Notes under the pieces: model-generated
Seen by the model: the letters and a program-made list of their open reading frames with translations, nothing else
Told to the model about the DNA's origin: nothing
Database searches by the model: none
Position numbers and translations under genes: made by a program
Shown here: positions 1 to 8,819 of the stretch, piece by piece
Layout: every line of letters begins with the position of its first letter
Numbering within the stretch: the first letter of the stretch is position 1
NCBI GenBank assembly: GCA_017744315.1
Contig: JAGIBN010000001.1
Location: 434,001-498,000, forward strand
Direction: 5' to 3'
Source: Porphyrobacter sp.
GTDB lineage: Bacteria; Pseudomonadota; Alphaproteobacteria; Sphingomonadales; Sphingomonadaceae
Length of the DNA stretch: 64,000 bases

Positions 1-111
1 GCGGAGGATGCGCAGGCCAAGGCCGATTGGCAGATGAGCGGCGGCGACTGGCGGCGCTTTCTTTCCGCCTATTGCGCAGCGCTTGTCGTCGTGACGACCT
101 TCATCGCCTGA
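1..111 (+). CDS. C-terminal fragment of a small membrane protein (partial)
   Basis: The window opens inside an open reading frame that ends with TGA at 109-111. The visible 36 residues finish in a hydrophobic stretch (AALVVVTTFIA) preceded by a polar WRRFLSAY segment, consistent with a C-terminal membrane anchor. It converges on the MFS gene that follows, with only four bases between the two stop codons. The family cannot be recognised from this fragment. Confidence 0.5.
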   Translation, partial: AEDAQAKADWQMSGGDWRRFLSAYCAALVVVTTFIA

Positions 112-115
112 GGCG

Positions 116-1429
116 TCAGGGCCGCTTGGCGGCCCGCTCGGCGCGGTAGAGCAGCAGGCCGAGCCAGGCCGAGGCGACGCAGCACAGCGCCACCACCATG
201 AGCTGGGTGACGACCGCAAGTCCCAGTAGCGACATCATCCCCGTGGCGATGGCGCCGACCACCATGGCGCCGGAATTGACGATATTGTTGGCGGCGATGG
301 TGCGGGCGGTCTGCGACTTGTCCACGAAAGTCGTCAGGAAGGCGTAGAGCGGCACCACGAACATGCCGCCGCAGACGGCGATGCCGAGCAGGGTCAGCAG
401 CAGCGGGATCGCCAGCGGCTGGACCACGAACATGCCCACGTTCATCAGCGCTTCCGGCCCGCCATGCGGCGGCCAAGAGGCGCAGACTTCCTGGAACGCC
501 AGCAGGAACAGCCCCATGCCGATCACCGAGAGCGGCGACCAGCGTGCCGAGACCGTGCCCTTGAGCAGCGCGTTGATCGCCACCGAGCCGATGGCGACGC
601 CGACCGAGAACATCACCAGGAACAGGCTGGCCACTTCCTTGCTGGCGTGGAGCATGTTCTTGGCAAGCGGCGGGAAGTGCACGAAGAGCACGGTCCCGAT
701 CGCCCAGAACAGGCTGATCGAGCAGATCGCGAGATAGACCCGGCGGTCCTTCATCGTCGTGCGCACGAGATTTATCGAGGAGCGGATGACGTGGTAGTCG
801 ATCGGCTCAGGCTTGCCCTGCGGCGGGGCGGGGGGGACCTGTCGGCCCGCGAAATAGCCCAGGGCGGCGATCGCGACGACCATGACCGCGGCGGTGTCCA
901 CGCTGATCCAGCCCGCGACGATCGTGCCAGCCAGAACCGCGATATAGGTCCCCGCCTCGACGAGGCCCGTGCCCGAGAGCACTTCGCCTTCCTTCAGGTG
1001 CTGAGGCAGGATCGCGTACTTGATCGGGCCGAAGAACGTCGAATGGATGCCCATGGCGAAGAGCGCCAGCAGCATCAGCGGGATCGCCACGGCATGGAGG
1101 GCGATGCCCTGCCAGGCGAGGGCAAGGCCGGTGCCGCCCACCAACATGATGACGATCTCGCAGAACTTGACGATGCGGATGATCCGCGACTTGTCGCGCA
1201 TGTCCGCCATCTGCCCGGCGAGCGCCGAAAGCAGGAAGAACGGAATCACGAAGATGCCCGAAGCCAGCGCGCTGAACCGCGCCTCTGCGGCTTCCGAGTT
1301 GTAGACGCCGTAGACCACGAACAGGACCATGGCGTTCTTGAACAGGTTGTCGTTGAACGCACCAAGCAACTGGGTGACGAACAGGGGCAGGAAACGCCTG
1401 GCCCGGATGAGTTGGGTCGTCGTTGTCAT
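116..1429 (-). CDS. LplT-like MFS transporter (lysophospholipid transporter family)
   Basis: A 437-residue, twelve-helix MFS protein. The N-terminus carries FLPLFVTQLLGAFNDNLFKNA, the hallmark of the LplT family and of the MFS half of Aas-type acyltransferases, which flip lysophospholipids across the inner membrane for re-acylation. The open frame extends to 1561, but MTTTTQ at 1429 is preferred because homology begins just after it and the upstream part is not protein-like. The acyltransferase partner is not in view. The gene is divergent from pgsA, so two membrane-lipid genes share one upstream region. Substrate is inferred from the family. Confidence 0.85.
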   Translation of the reverse strand: MTTTTQLIRARRFLPLFVTQLLGAFNDNLFKNAMVLFVVYGVYNSEAAEARFSALASGIFVIPFFLLSALAGQMADMRDKSRIIRIVKFCEIVIMLVGGTGLALAWQGIALHAVAIPLMLLALFAMGIHSTFFGPIKYAILPQHLKEGEVLSGTGLVEAGTYIAVLAGTIVAGWISVDTAAVMVVAIAALGYFAGRQVPPAPPQGKPEPIDYHVIRSSINLVRTTMKDRRVYLAICSISLFWAIGTVLFVHFPPLAKNMLHASKEVASLFLVMFSVGVAIGSVAINALLKGTVSARWSPLSVIGMGLFLLAFQEVCASWPPHGGPEALMNVGMFVVQPLAIPLLLTLLGIAVCGGMFVVPLYAFLTTFVDKSQTARTIAANNIVNSGAMVVGAIATGMMSLLGLAVVTQLMVVALCCVASAWLGLLLYRAERAAKRP

Positions 1430-1606
1430 GTCGGAGAAATTCGGCGGCCTCGCTTCATCATGGGGGCGACACTTAATGCGGTAAGGCGAGGGCACAAGCC
1501 CCGTAAGCCGTTTTTTGCCGAATGGACGGAGCAGGAGGCAAGCGAGAACAGCGCGATTCACAAGTCAATTCTCGAATCGAAGAATCGCGGCTATGGGCAA
1601 GGGAAC

Positions 1607-2200
1607 ATGCTGACCTTGCCGAATATCCTCACCCTCTCGCGCATCGTGGCGCTGCCGCTGCTGGCCTTCCTGCTCTGGTGGCCGCGATGGGAGTTCGGCT
1701 ACGGCCTGGCCTTCGGTCTCTACTGCCTGATGGGCATTACCGACTATTTCGACGGCTATCTCGCCCGGTCGAGCGGCACGGTGTCGAAACTCGGCGTGTT
1801 CCTCGATCCGATCGCCGACAAGATCATGGTCGCGACGGTGATTCTGGTGCTGACCGCGCAGGGCATCCTGACCGGGCCTTACGTCGGCGACATGCATGTG
1901 ATCGCCGGGCTGATCATTCTCGTGCGCGAGATCGCGGTCTCCGGCCTGCGCGAATTCCTCGGCGGCTTGCAGGTCTCGGTGCCGGTCAGCCGCCTCGCCA
2001 AATGGAAGACGACGTTCCAGATGATTTCGCTCGGCGCCCTCGTGCTCGGCGCAGCAATGCCCTGGTGGAATGTCGATCTTGGCGCGCTGGAGGTCAATGT
2101 GCCGCATACCGTGGGCCTGACCACGCTGTGGGGCGCGGCTGTCCTGACGCTGATCACCGGCTGGGACTATCTGCGGGTCGGCCTGAAACACATGGACTGA
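1607..2200 (+). CDS. pgsA: CDP-diacylglycerol--glycerol-3-phosphate 3-phosphatidyltransferase
   Basis: This integral membrane enzyme makes phosphatidylglycerol phosphate from CDP-diacylglycerol and glycerol 3-phosphate, the first committed step to phosphatidylglycerol and cardiolipin. The 197-residue product shows the CDP-alcohol phosphatidyltransferase signature in full: D46, then D49-G50-x2-A53-R54-x8-G63-x3-D67-x3-D71. The N-terminus LTLPNILTLSRI is typical of PgsA. The start at 1607 follows a purine-rich GGGCAAGGG. The ORF track extends it to 464 only because that frame stays open through the antisense of the MFS gene. Confidence 0.95.
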   Translation: MLTLPNILTLSRIVALPLLAFLLWWPRWEFGYGLAFGLYCLMGITDYFDGYLARSSGTVSKLGVFLDPIADKIMVATVILVLTAQGILTGPYVGDMHVIAGLIILVREIAVSGLREFLGGLQVSVPVSRLAKWKTTFQMISLGALVLGAAMPWWNVDLGALEVNVPHTVGLTTLWGAAVLTLITGWDYLRVGLKHMD

Positions 2201-2328
2201 GCGCGCCGTCACGCGCACATTGCTGAATTGCGAAAATTGCAGGCCGGTTTGACCTCGTTGCGTTTGGTACAATCGCCCGTACCCGGCAGAGGGCGGCCCA
2301 TGGGGGCGTCATCAGCAAGGAAAATCCC

Positions 2329-3552
2329 ATTACCGCGCCCCGTTCCGTTTCCGCTGCCTCACTTTCAAGCCACGTCAACGGCAAGGAACGCCCCTTCGGA
2401 CGGGCGCTGGTCTTCGCGCTGGCCGCTTCGGCGGGGCTGACGGTCGCCAACATCTATTACGGCCAGCCGATGCTCGGCCTGATGGAGCGCGACTTTTCGG
2501 GCGCGGCGATCACCTACGTCCCCACCGCGACCCAGCTCGGCTATGCGGCGGGCCTCTTGCTGCTGGTGCCGCTCGGCGACCTCCTGGAGCGCAAGCGCCT
2601 GATCGTGACGCAGTGCATCGCGCTGTCGGTGGCCCTGGCCCTGGTGGCCCTCGCGCCAACGGGTGGCACAGTGCTGGCCGCCTCGCTGCTGGTCGGACTG
2701 CTCGCTTCGGTCGCGCAGCAGATCGTTCCGCTCGCGGCCAACCTCGCGCCCGAGGAGAAACGCGGTGCAGTCGTCGGCACGGTCATGGCGGGACTGCTCT
2801 GCGGCATCCTCCTCAGCCGCACGCTGGCGGGTTTCGTCGGCGGCGCCTTCGGCTGGCGCGCGATGTTCTGGCTGGCCGTGCCGCTGGCACTGATGACCGC
2901 GGGACTCATGGCCTGGCAATTGCCCCGTAGCCACCCGCATCGCGGCGGGCCCGATCACCAAGGACTCGGTTATCTCGGCCTCATGGCCTCGCTGCGCGAC
3001 CTCTGGCGCGAGTTTCCCGCACTGCGCCTCGCCACTCTCACCCAGTGCACCCAGTTCGGCGTGTTCAGCGTGTTCTGGACGATCCTGGCGCTCCACCTGC
3101 AGGAGCCGCGCTTCGGCCTCGGCTCGCAAGTGGCGGGGCTGTTCGGCGTCCTCGGCGCCGCAGGCGTGCTGGCCGCGCCGATCGCCGGGCGCATCGCCGA
3201 CCGCCGTGGTCCCCACCCGGTGATCGTCGCCGCCAGCGCGATGACGCTGGTGTCGTGGCTGGTCTTCGGGTTCTGGACCTCGATCGTCGGGCTGATCGTG
3301 GGTGTGCTGCTGCTCGATTTCGCGATCCAGGCGAGCCAGATCTCCAACCAGAGCATCATCTACGCCCTGCGTCCCGAAGCGCGCTCGCGAATCAACACGG
3401 TCTACATGGCCTCGATGTTCCTCGCCGGGGCCGCCAGTTCGGGCGCGGCGACGGTGGTCTGGCATGGCTGGGGCTGGACCGGGGTTACGGTGCTGGGGGC
3501 CGGGATCGCGGCGCTTGGGCTGGGTTTGCAGACGCTGCGCGCAAAGAGGTGA
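2329..3552 (+). CDS. MFS transporter with unresolved start codon
   Basis: A twelve-helix MFS permease of the YP_QP-type drug/metabolite exporter group. It shows TVANIYYGQPML at the end of helix 1, TQLGYAAGLLLLVPLGD in helix 2 and a GRIADRRGP loop midway. The first ATG (2470) falls after the conserved YYGQP, so starting there would delete helix 1. The frame is open from 2227 but holds no ATG, GTG or TTG before 2470. The best candidate is ATT at 2329, six bases after AAGGAA, giving MTAPRSVSAASL and 407 residues. A sequencing frameshift joining the ATG at 2300 in another frame is the alternative. Substrate unknown. Confidence 0.82.
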   Translation: MTAPRSVSAASLSSHVNGKERPFGRALVFALAASAGLTVANIYYGQPMLGLMERDFSGAAITYVPTATQLGYAAGLLLLVPLGDLLERKRLIVTQCIALSVALALVALAPTGGTVLAASLLVGLLASVAQQIVPLAANLAPEEKRGAVVGTVMAGLLCGILLSRTLAGFVGGAFGWRAMFWLAVPLALMTAGLMAWQLPRSHPHRGGPDHQGLGYLGLMASLRDLWREFPALRLATLTQCTQFGVFSVFWTILALHLQEPRFGLGSQVAGLFGVLGAAGVLAAPIAGRIADRRGPHPVIVAASAMTLVSWLVFGFWTSIVGLIVGVLLLDFAIQASQISNQSIIYALRPEARSRINTVYMASMFLAGAASSGAATVVWHGWGWTGVTVLGAGIAALGLGLQTLRAKR

Positions 3553-3557
3553 AGGGG

Positions 3558-3748
3558 AAGACCCGGGGGATGATCCCCCGGACCCTCGGAATGTCGTCGT
3601 TGTGCGCTACCTATCCGGTGTGCGCTCCCTGCGGCGCAGCCAATAAGTCTCCCGACGCAGCCATGGGCGCACGAGGCAGTCGGTCCGCGTGACCTGGACG
3701 GTAATGGGGGTGCAGGGGGGCTATGCTCCCCTGCTTTTCCTTTTCTTG
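3558..3748. repeat. Dispersed 190-bp intergenic element, copy 1
   Basis: This copy lies between convergent genes (MFS and oxyR). It opens with a perfect hairpin (CCGGGGGAT-G-ATCCCCCGG, 3563-3581), followed by GACCCTCGGAATGTC. Next comes a core bounded by imperfect inverted repeats, then GGGGGTGCAG and a second hairpin (GCAGGGG/CCCCTGC, 3712-3734) with a T-rich tail that looks like a rho-independent terminator. The core is in the same orientation as copy 2 and inverted relative to copy 3. No protein frame is convincing here. Confidence 0.85.
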
Positions 3749-3752
3749 AAAA

Positions 3753-4649
3753 CTACCCAGCCCGAAGCTCATCCGCGAGCAGACGAAACTCCTCCGCACG
3801 CGGCGAATTCTTGCGCCAGACCAGAGCGATCTCGCGATTGGCGTTAGGCGAGAGCAGCGGCCGGGCGACGACATTGGTGCCGTTGAGGATGCCCGCGTCG
3901 ATCGCCATTTCCGGCAGCATCGTCAGGCCCAGCCCGTTGTCGACCATCTGCACCAGAGTGTGCAGCGAGGTGCCGATCATCGTCGCCGAGGCGCGCAGTT
4001 CCGGGCGGTTGCAAGCCGCCAGCGCGTGGTCCTTCAGGCAGTGTCCGTCTTCCAGCAGGAGCAGGCGGTGCTCGTCGATCACTTCCGGGCCGACTTCGGC
4101 GGGCGGGTTGCGCGGGTCGTCGTTGGGGAAGGCCACGAAGAAGGCGTCGAGCTCGATCGTCTCCTTGTCCACTTCGCCGGTGGCGTATGGCAGGGCGAGC
4201 AGCACGCAGTCGGCGCGGCCGTGGTGCAGCGATTCGATCGCGGCCTGGCTCGGTTCCTCGCGCAGGAACAGCTTGAGGTTCGGGCGCTCGCGGCGCAGGC
4301 GCGGCAGCATCCGGGGGAGCAGGAAGGGCGCGATCGTCGGGATCACGCTCATGCGCACTTCGCCGGAGAGCGGCTTGCCGCTGGACTGCACGAGGTCGGA
4401 GAGTTCCTCGGTCTCGCGCAGGATGCGGTGGGCCTTGGCGACGACCGCGTTACCCAGCGGCGTGAAGCGCACCGCGCGCTTGGTGCGCTCTACCAGCGTG
4501 ACGCCGAGCAGCGCTTCCAGATCGCGCAGGCCTGCCGAAAGCGTGGACTGCGACACGAAACAGGCATCGGCGGCGCGGCCGAAATGCCCGTGTTCGTGCA
4601 GGGCGACGAGGTACTGGAGCTGCTTGAGCGTGGGCTGGTAGACGGTCAC
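3753..4649 (-). CDS. oxyR: Hydrogen-peroxide-sensing LysR-type regulator OxyR
   Basis: A 298-residue LysR regulator with an N-terminal winged HTH (residues about 6-65, GRAADACFVSQSTLSAGLRDLE). The effector domain carries the OxyR redox pair: DGHC (C204) and C213, nine residues apart as in E. coli C199/C208, within LLLLEDGHCLKDHALAAC. It should activate peroxide-defence genes when the disulfide forms. The start is GTG at 4649, overlapping the TGA of rnd (GTGA), so it is probably translated by coupling with rnd. No catalase or ahpC lies nearby, so its targets are elsewhere. Confidence in the OxyR assignment is high because both cysteines and their context are present. Confidence 0.93.
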   Translation of the reverse strand: MTVYQPTLKQLQYLVALHEHGHFGRAADACFVSQSTLSAGLRDLEALLGVTLVERTKRAVRFTPLGNAVVAKAHRILRETEELSDLVQSSGKPLSGEVRMSVIPTIAPFLLPRMLPRLRRERPNLKLFLREEPSQAAIESLHHGRADCVLLALPYATGEVDKETIELDAFFVAFPNDDPRNPPAEVGPEVIDEHRLLLLEDGHCLKDHALAACNRPELRASATMIGTSLHTLVQMVDNGLGLTMLPEMAIDAGILNGTNVVARPLLSPNANREIALVWRKNSPRAEEFRLLADELRAG

Positions 4650-5878
4650 TCGTCCCCCAGGGCCTCGTTCGGGGCTGCGTCCGGGGTTGCCGTATCTTCG
4701 GTCGCGACGTCTTCCTCGACGCGGGTCATCTTGAGCTTGCCGTTCTCCACCGCGAAGGCGAGCTTGCCTTCGACGAGGGCGAGGGCGTCGCGCCCGAAGA
4801 CCTCATAGCGCCAGCCTTCGAGGATCGGCAGCTTCTTGCGCACGCCGGCGGCCAGCAGCTCGAGGTCCTCGCTGCGGGCGAGCAGGCGGGCGGCCACGTC
4901 GATCTCGCGGGCGCGAATCTTGAGCAGCAGCTTGAGCAGGTCGGCGACCAGCGAGCCTTCCTTGCCCAGCGGCGCGCCCTTGGGCGTGCGGGGCGGGAGT
5001 TCGTCGTCGGTCAGCGGCTCGGCCTTGGCGATGGTGTTCATCAGGCGCTTGCCGATGTCGTTGTCCTTCCAGCCTTGCGAAAGGCCGCGGACCTTGGCGA
5101 GGTCGGCCTGCTGCTTGGGCGGGTGGCTGGCGATATCGGCAAGCGTCTCGTCGCGGGCGATGCGGCCGCGCGGGATATTCTTGCCCTGGGCTTCCAGTTC
5201 GCGCCACTCGGCGATCGCCTTGAGGCGGCCGAGCATGGCCGGGTTGCGGCCTGCCGCCTTGATCCGCTTCCAGGCCTGGGCGGGATCGTTGCGGTAGTGC
5301 TCGGGATCGGCGAGCTTCTCCATCTCCTGATCGAGCCATTCGCCGCGCCCGGTCTTGATCAGGCGCTTGAGCATCTTGGGGAAGATCTTGGAGAGGTGGG
5401 TGACGTCGCCGATGGCATATTCGATCTGCCGCTCGGTCAGCGGGCGGCGCGACCAGTCGGTGAAGCGGGCGCCCTTGTCGATGGTGAGGCCCATCCACGA
5501 TTCGACGAGGTTCGAATAGCCGATCTGCTCGGACTGGCTGATCGCCATCATCGCGATCTGGGTGTCGAAGATCGGATGCGGGGTGCGGCCGGTGAGGTTG
5601 AAGATGATCTCCACGTCCTGGCCGCCCGCGTGGAAGACCTTGAGGACCTCCTCGTTGGCGGTGAGCAGGTCGAGCAGGGGCGTCATGTCGAGCCCCTGTG
5701 CGAGAGGGTCGATGGCGGCCGCTTCCTCGGTATTGGCGATCTGCACGAGGCAGAGTTCGGGCCAATAGGTGTTCTCGCGCATGAATTCGGTGTCGACCGC
5801 CACGAAATCGGATTTCGCAAGGCGTTCGCACAGCGCGGCGAGGTCTTCGGTCTTCGTTATCAGCGGATGGATTTTCAT
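4646..5878 (-). CDS. rnd: Ribonuclease D
   Basis: A 3'-to-5' exoribonuclease of the DEDDy family that trims tRNA and other stable RNA 3' ends. The exonuclease domain has VAVDTEF (first D and E), the FHAGGQDVEIIFN block (second D) and YAIGDVTHL (YxxxD). The HRDC-type region follows around residues 200-290 (RNPAMLGRLKAIAEWREL). The start chosen is MKIHPL at 5878; the frame is open 39 bases further up but homology begins here. The product has 410 residues. It overlaps oxyR by four bases on the same strand. Confidence 0.93.
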   Translation of the reverse strand: MKIHPLITKTEDLAALCERLAKSDFVAVDTEFMRENTYWPELCLVQIANTEEAAAIDPLAQGLDMTPLLDLLTANEEVLKVFHAGGQDVEIIFNLTGRTPHPIFDTQIAMMAISQSEQIGYSNLVESWMGLTIDKGARFTDWSRRPLTERQIEYAIGDVTHLSKIFPKMLKRLIKTGRGEWLDQEMEKLADPEHYRNDPAQAWKRIKAAGRNPAMLGRLKAIAEWRELEAQGKNIPRGRIARDETLADIASHPPKQQADLAKVRGLSQGWKDNDIGKRLMNTIAKAEPLTDDELPPRTPKGAPLGKEGSLVADLLKLLLKIRAREIDVAARLLARSEDLELLAAGVRKKLPILEGWRYEVFGRDALALVEGKLAFAVENGKLKMTRVEEDVATEDTATPDAAPNEALGDE

Positions 5879-5959
5879 TTCGACCGTCGCGGTAACGCGA
5901 ACCGGGCGGGGGATCAATGTTTCCGGTCCGTCATATTCTCCGACAAATGCCGAAATTGC

Positions 5960-6214
5960 TTATTTTTTGCGCAACAGGCCGCCGAAGACCCGGTTCAGGA
6001 GGCTCGGCGTCGCCTCTGCGGCCAATTCGGCGATGCTCTCCTGCGTCACCAGGCGGCGGCGCAGCTGGGTGCCGGTCGTGTGGAGTCCCGGTGGCGGCAG
6101 ATGCCAGGCTTCGGGGCCTTCATCGGCCGCGCGGGGCCGGTTTCCAGAAGAATCGTCCGTCCGAGTGACTTCCTCGGCGGCTTCCGAAATCTGCGCGTTG
6201 TCCATGTGATCCAT
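5960..6214 (-). CDS. Small hypothetical protein upstream of rnd
   Basis: An 84-residue, acidic and proline-rich frame starting MDHMDNAQISEAAEE and ending in a basic, helix-prone tail (LLNRVFGGLLRKK). It is divergent from aspS and upstream of rnd. No motif is recognised. The length, lack of overlap with other genes and coding-like third-position GC make it plausible, but it could be a chance open frame. Confidence 0.45.
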   Translation of the reverse strand: MDHMDNAQISEAAEEVTRTDDSSGNRPRAADEGPEAWHLPPPGLHTTGTQLRRRLVTQESIAELAAEATPSLLNRVFGGLLRKK

Positions 6215-6379
6215 TGGCGAAACCCGTTTTATCGCAGGGTATAAGCCTGCAATGGTTTATTTCGGGTTATCGACGCGGCCTTGGGGCGATCCCCGATTCG
6301 AAACTGGAAATCGCCGCGCCACTCGACTAGGGGGCACGGCTTGCAATTCCATTCAGCCGAGAAGAAGCCCGAGCCCGCC

Positions 6380-8164
6380 ATGACTCATCCCTATCGCTCC
6401 CACACCTGCGGCGCCCTGACCGCTGCCGAGGTCGGCCAGACCGTCCGCCTCTCGGGCTGGGTGCATCGCAAGCGCGATCACGGCGGCGTGCTCTTCGTCG
6501 ACCTGCGCGACCACTACGGCATGACCCAGGTTGTCGCCGACACCGACAGCGCGGCGCTGGAGCTGCTCGATTCGCTCCGCGTCGAATCGGTCGTCACGAT
6601 CGAGGGCACGGTCAAGGCCCGCACCGAATCCACGGTGAACGCCAATCTCGCGACCGGCGCGATCGAGGTCTACGCCCGCTCCGCCACGGTCATCAGCCGC
6701 GCCGAGGAACTGCCGATGCCGGTGGCTGGCGAGCAGGAATATCCCGAGGATATCCGCCTGCGCTACCGCTTCCTCGACCTGCGCCGCGACACGCTGCACG
6801 CCAACATCGTCAAGCGCACGAAGATCATCTCGGACATGCGCCGCAAGATGGAAGGCATCGGCTTCACCGAGTACTCGACGCCGATCCTCACCGCTTCCAG
6901 CCCCGAAGGCGCGCGCGACTTCCTGGTGCCGAGCCGCATCCACCCCGGCAAGTTCTACGCGCTGCCGCAGGCGCCGCAGCAGTACAAGCAGCTGCTGATG
7001 GTCGCCGGTTTCGACCGCTACTTCCAGATCGCCCCCTGCTTCCGCGACGAGGATCCGCGCGCCGACCGCCTGCCGGGCGAGTTCTACCAGCTCGACCTCG
7101 AAATGAGCTTCGTGACCCAGGAAGAGATCTGGGAAACGATGGAGCCGGTGCTCCAGAGCGTCTTCGCCGACTTCGCCGAAGGCAAGCCGGTAACGCCCGC
7201 CGGTGAATTCCGCCGCATTCCGCACGCCCAGGCGATGCTGGACTACGGCTCGGACAAGCCGGACCTGCGCAACCCGCTCATCATCAAGGACGTGACCGAG
7301 CACTTCGTCGAATCGGGCTTCGGCATCTTCGCCGGCATCGTCGCGAACGGCGGCACGATCCGCGCGATCCCGGCTCCGGGCGCGGGTGCGGGCAGCCGCA
7401 AGTTCTTCGACGACATGAACGTCTGGGCGCGCGGCGAGGGCTACTCCGGCCTTGGCTACATCAACATCAAGGATGGCGTCCCCGGCGGCCCGATCGCCAA
7501 GAACCACGGCGAGGAAAAGACCGCCGCGCTGATCGCAGCGCTGGGTCTCGGCCCGAACGACGGCGTGTTCTTCGCCGCGGGCAAGGAAGAGCAGGCCGCC
7601 AAGCTGGCCGGTCTCGCCCGTATCCGCACCGGCGAACAGCTCGACCTGATCGACAGGGACCGCTTCGAGCTGTGCTGGATCGTCGACTTCCCGTTCTATG
7701 AATGGGACGAGGACAACAAGAAGGTCGACTTCGCGCACAACCCGTTCTCCATGCCGCAGGGCGGCATGGAAGCGCTGGAAGGGCAGGACCCGCTGACGAT
7801 CAAGGCGTTCCAGTATGACCTCGTCTGCAACGGCTACGAAATCGCCTCGGGTTCGATCCGCAACCAGTCGCCGGAGCTGATGGTCAAGGCCTTCGAGATG
7901 ACCGGCCTGACGCAGCAGGACGTGGAAGATCGCTTCGGCGGTCTCTACCGCGCCTTCCAGTACGGCGCCCCGCCGCACGGCGGCATGGCGGCCGGTGTCG
8001 ACCGCATCGTCATGCTGCTCTGCGGCGCGCAGAACCTGCGCGAAATCACGCTGTTCCCGATGAACCAGCGCGCCGAGGACCTGCTGATGGGCGCGCCGAG
8101 CCAGGCCGAGGCCAAGCAGCTGCGCGAACTGCACATGCGGGTGGTGGAGCCCCAGAAGGTCTAA
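6380..8164 (+). CDS. aspS: Aspartyl-tRNA synthetase
   Basis: A class II aminoacyl-tRNA synthetase that charges tRNA-Asp, 594 residues, the usual bacterial length. Order: an N-terminal OB-fold anticodon-binding domain ([27 protein letters not shown]), motif 2 ([11 protein letters not shown]), the bacterial GAD insertion in the middle, and motif 3 near the end ([14 protein letters not shown]). The start [11 protein letters not shown] at 6380 was chosen because the 33 residues upstream in the open frame resemble no AspRS. Whether it discriminates tRNA-Asp from tRNA-Asn cannot be told here. A stem-loop follows the stop. Confidence 0.97.
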   Translation: MTHPYRSHTCGALTAAEVGQTVRLSGWVHRKRDHGGVLFVDLRDHYGMTQVVADTDSAALELLDSLRVESVVTIEGTVKARTESTVNANLATGAIEVYARSATVISRAEELPMPVAGEQEYPEDIRLRYRFLDLRRDTLHANIVKRTKIISDMRRKMEGIGFTEYSTPILTASSPEGARDFLVPSRIHPGKFYALPQAPQQYKQLLMVAGFDRYFQIAPCFRDEDPRADRLPGEFYQLDLEMSFVTQEEIWETMEPVLQSVFADFAEGKPVTPAGEFRRIPHAQAMLDYGSDKPDLRNPLIIKDVTEHFVESGFGIFAGIVANGGTIRAIPAPGAGAGSRKFFDDMNVWARGEGYSGLGYINIKDGVPGGPIAKNHGEEKTAALIAALGLGPNDGVFFAAGKEEQAAKLAGLARIRTGEQLDLIDRDRFELCWIVDFPFYEWDEDNKKVDFAHNPFSMPQGGMEALEGQDPLTIKAFQYDLVCNGYEIASGSIRNQSPELMVKAFEMTGLTQQDVEDRFGGLYRAFQYGAPPHGGMAAGVDRIVMLLCGAQNLREITLFPMNQRAEDLLMGAPSQAEAKQLRELHMRVVEPQKV

Positions 8165-8180
8165 AACATCGTTGCAGTCT

Positions 8181-8204
8181 CCGGCGGAACCGCTATTCCG
8201 CCGG
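8181..8204 (+). terminator. Stem-loop downstream of aspS
   Basis: A perfect nine-base inverted repeat (CCGGCGGAA/TTCCGCCGG) with a six-base loop begins 16 bases after the aspS stop. The following sequence (GATCGTCTT) is only weakly T-rich, so it may be an imperfect terminator or a 3'-end stabiliser. Confidence 0.4.
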
Positions 8205-8396
8205 GATCGTCTTCTCACGCCAGCCTCGGTCGTCGTCCGGAAATATTCCGGAAACATGGCCGGGGCGTGGGTAAATCGGGACATGGCGCTTCGGCGTCGC
8301 GATCCTATCTTGTGTGCGAGGCTTGCCAGCGCGCCGCCCAGTCTTTAGGGCGGCAGGCGAGATTCCACACCTCGCGAATTTTTGAAGGGGTTTACA

Positions 8397-8633
8397 ATGA
8401 GCGATACCGCCGATCGGGTTAAGAAGATCGTCGTCGAACACCTGGGCGTCGAAGCCGACAAGGTGACGGAAGAAGCAAGCTTCATCGACGATCTGGGCGC
8501 TGACTCGCTCGACATCGTCGAGCTGGTCATGGCGTTCGAAGAAGAATTCGGCGTCGAAATCCCCGACGATGCTGCCGAAAAGATCAGCACCGTCTCGGAT
8601 GCGATCAAGTACATCGAAGAGAACAAGGGCTGA
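8397..8633 (+). CDS. acpP: Acyl carrier protein
   Basis: The 78-residue, strongly acidic carrier of acyl chains in fatty-acid synthesis. The phosphopantetheine attachment site is Ser37 in [14 protein letters not shown]. The start at 8397 (MSDTADRV) follows GAAGGGG at ideal spacing; the five extra residues in the ORF track precede this RBS. It lies upstream of fabF with a 186-base gap that may hold a separate fabF promoter. Confidence 0.97.
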   Translation: MSDTADRVKKIVVEHLGVEADKVTEEASFIDDLGADSLDIVELVMAFEEEFGVEIPDDAAEKISTVSDAIKYIEENKG

Positions 8634-8819
8634 GCCCGGCTTTTCGGCCTTTCTCGCGACTTCCGGCCCCGTGCCGGATCGCGGGCGGCTGTGATCCCGG
8701 TTCATAACCGGATTGAACTCGACAGGCTCGACCTCTAAGGGGGCGGGCCTGTTGCCGTTTCTGCGTGTCGGTTTGCACCGTTCGCATTTTCGGCCAAATT
8801 GCTTTTTCGGAGAGCATGA

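Noticed and set aside
5917-6168. Plus-strand ORF MFPVRHILRQ
   Set aside because: It overlaps the rnd upstream region and the small minus-strand gene; its composition is shadow-like and no RBS is visible.
8716-8732. ACTCGACAGGCTCGACC between acpP and fabF as another copy of the 49.3 kb palindrome
   Set aside because: Only a short core matches and no complementary arm is present.
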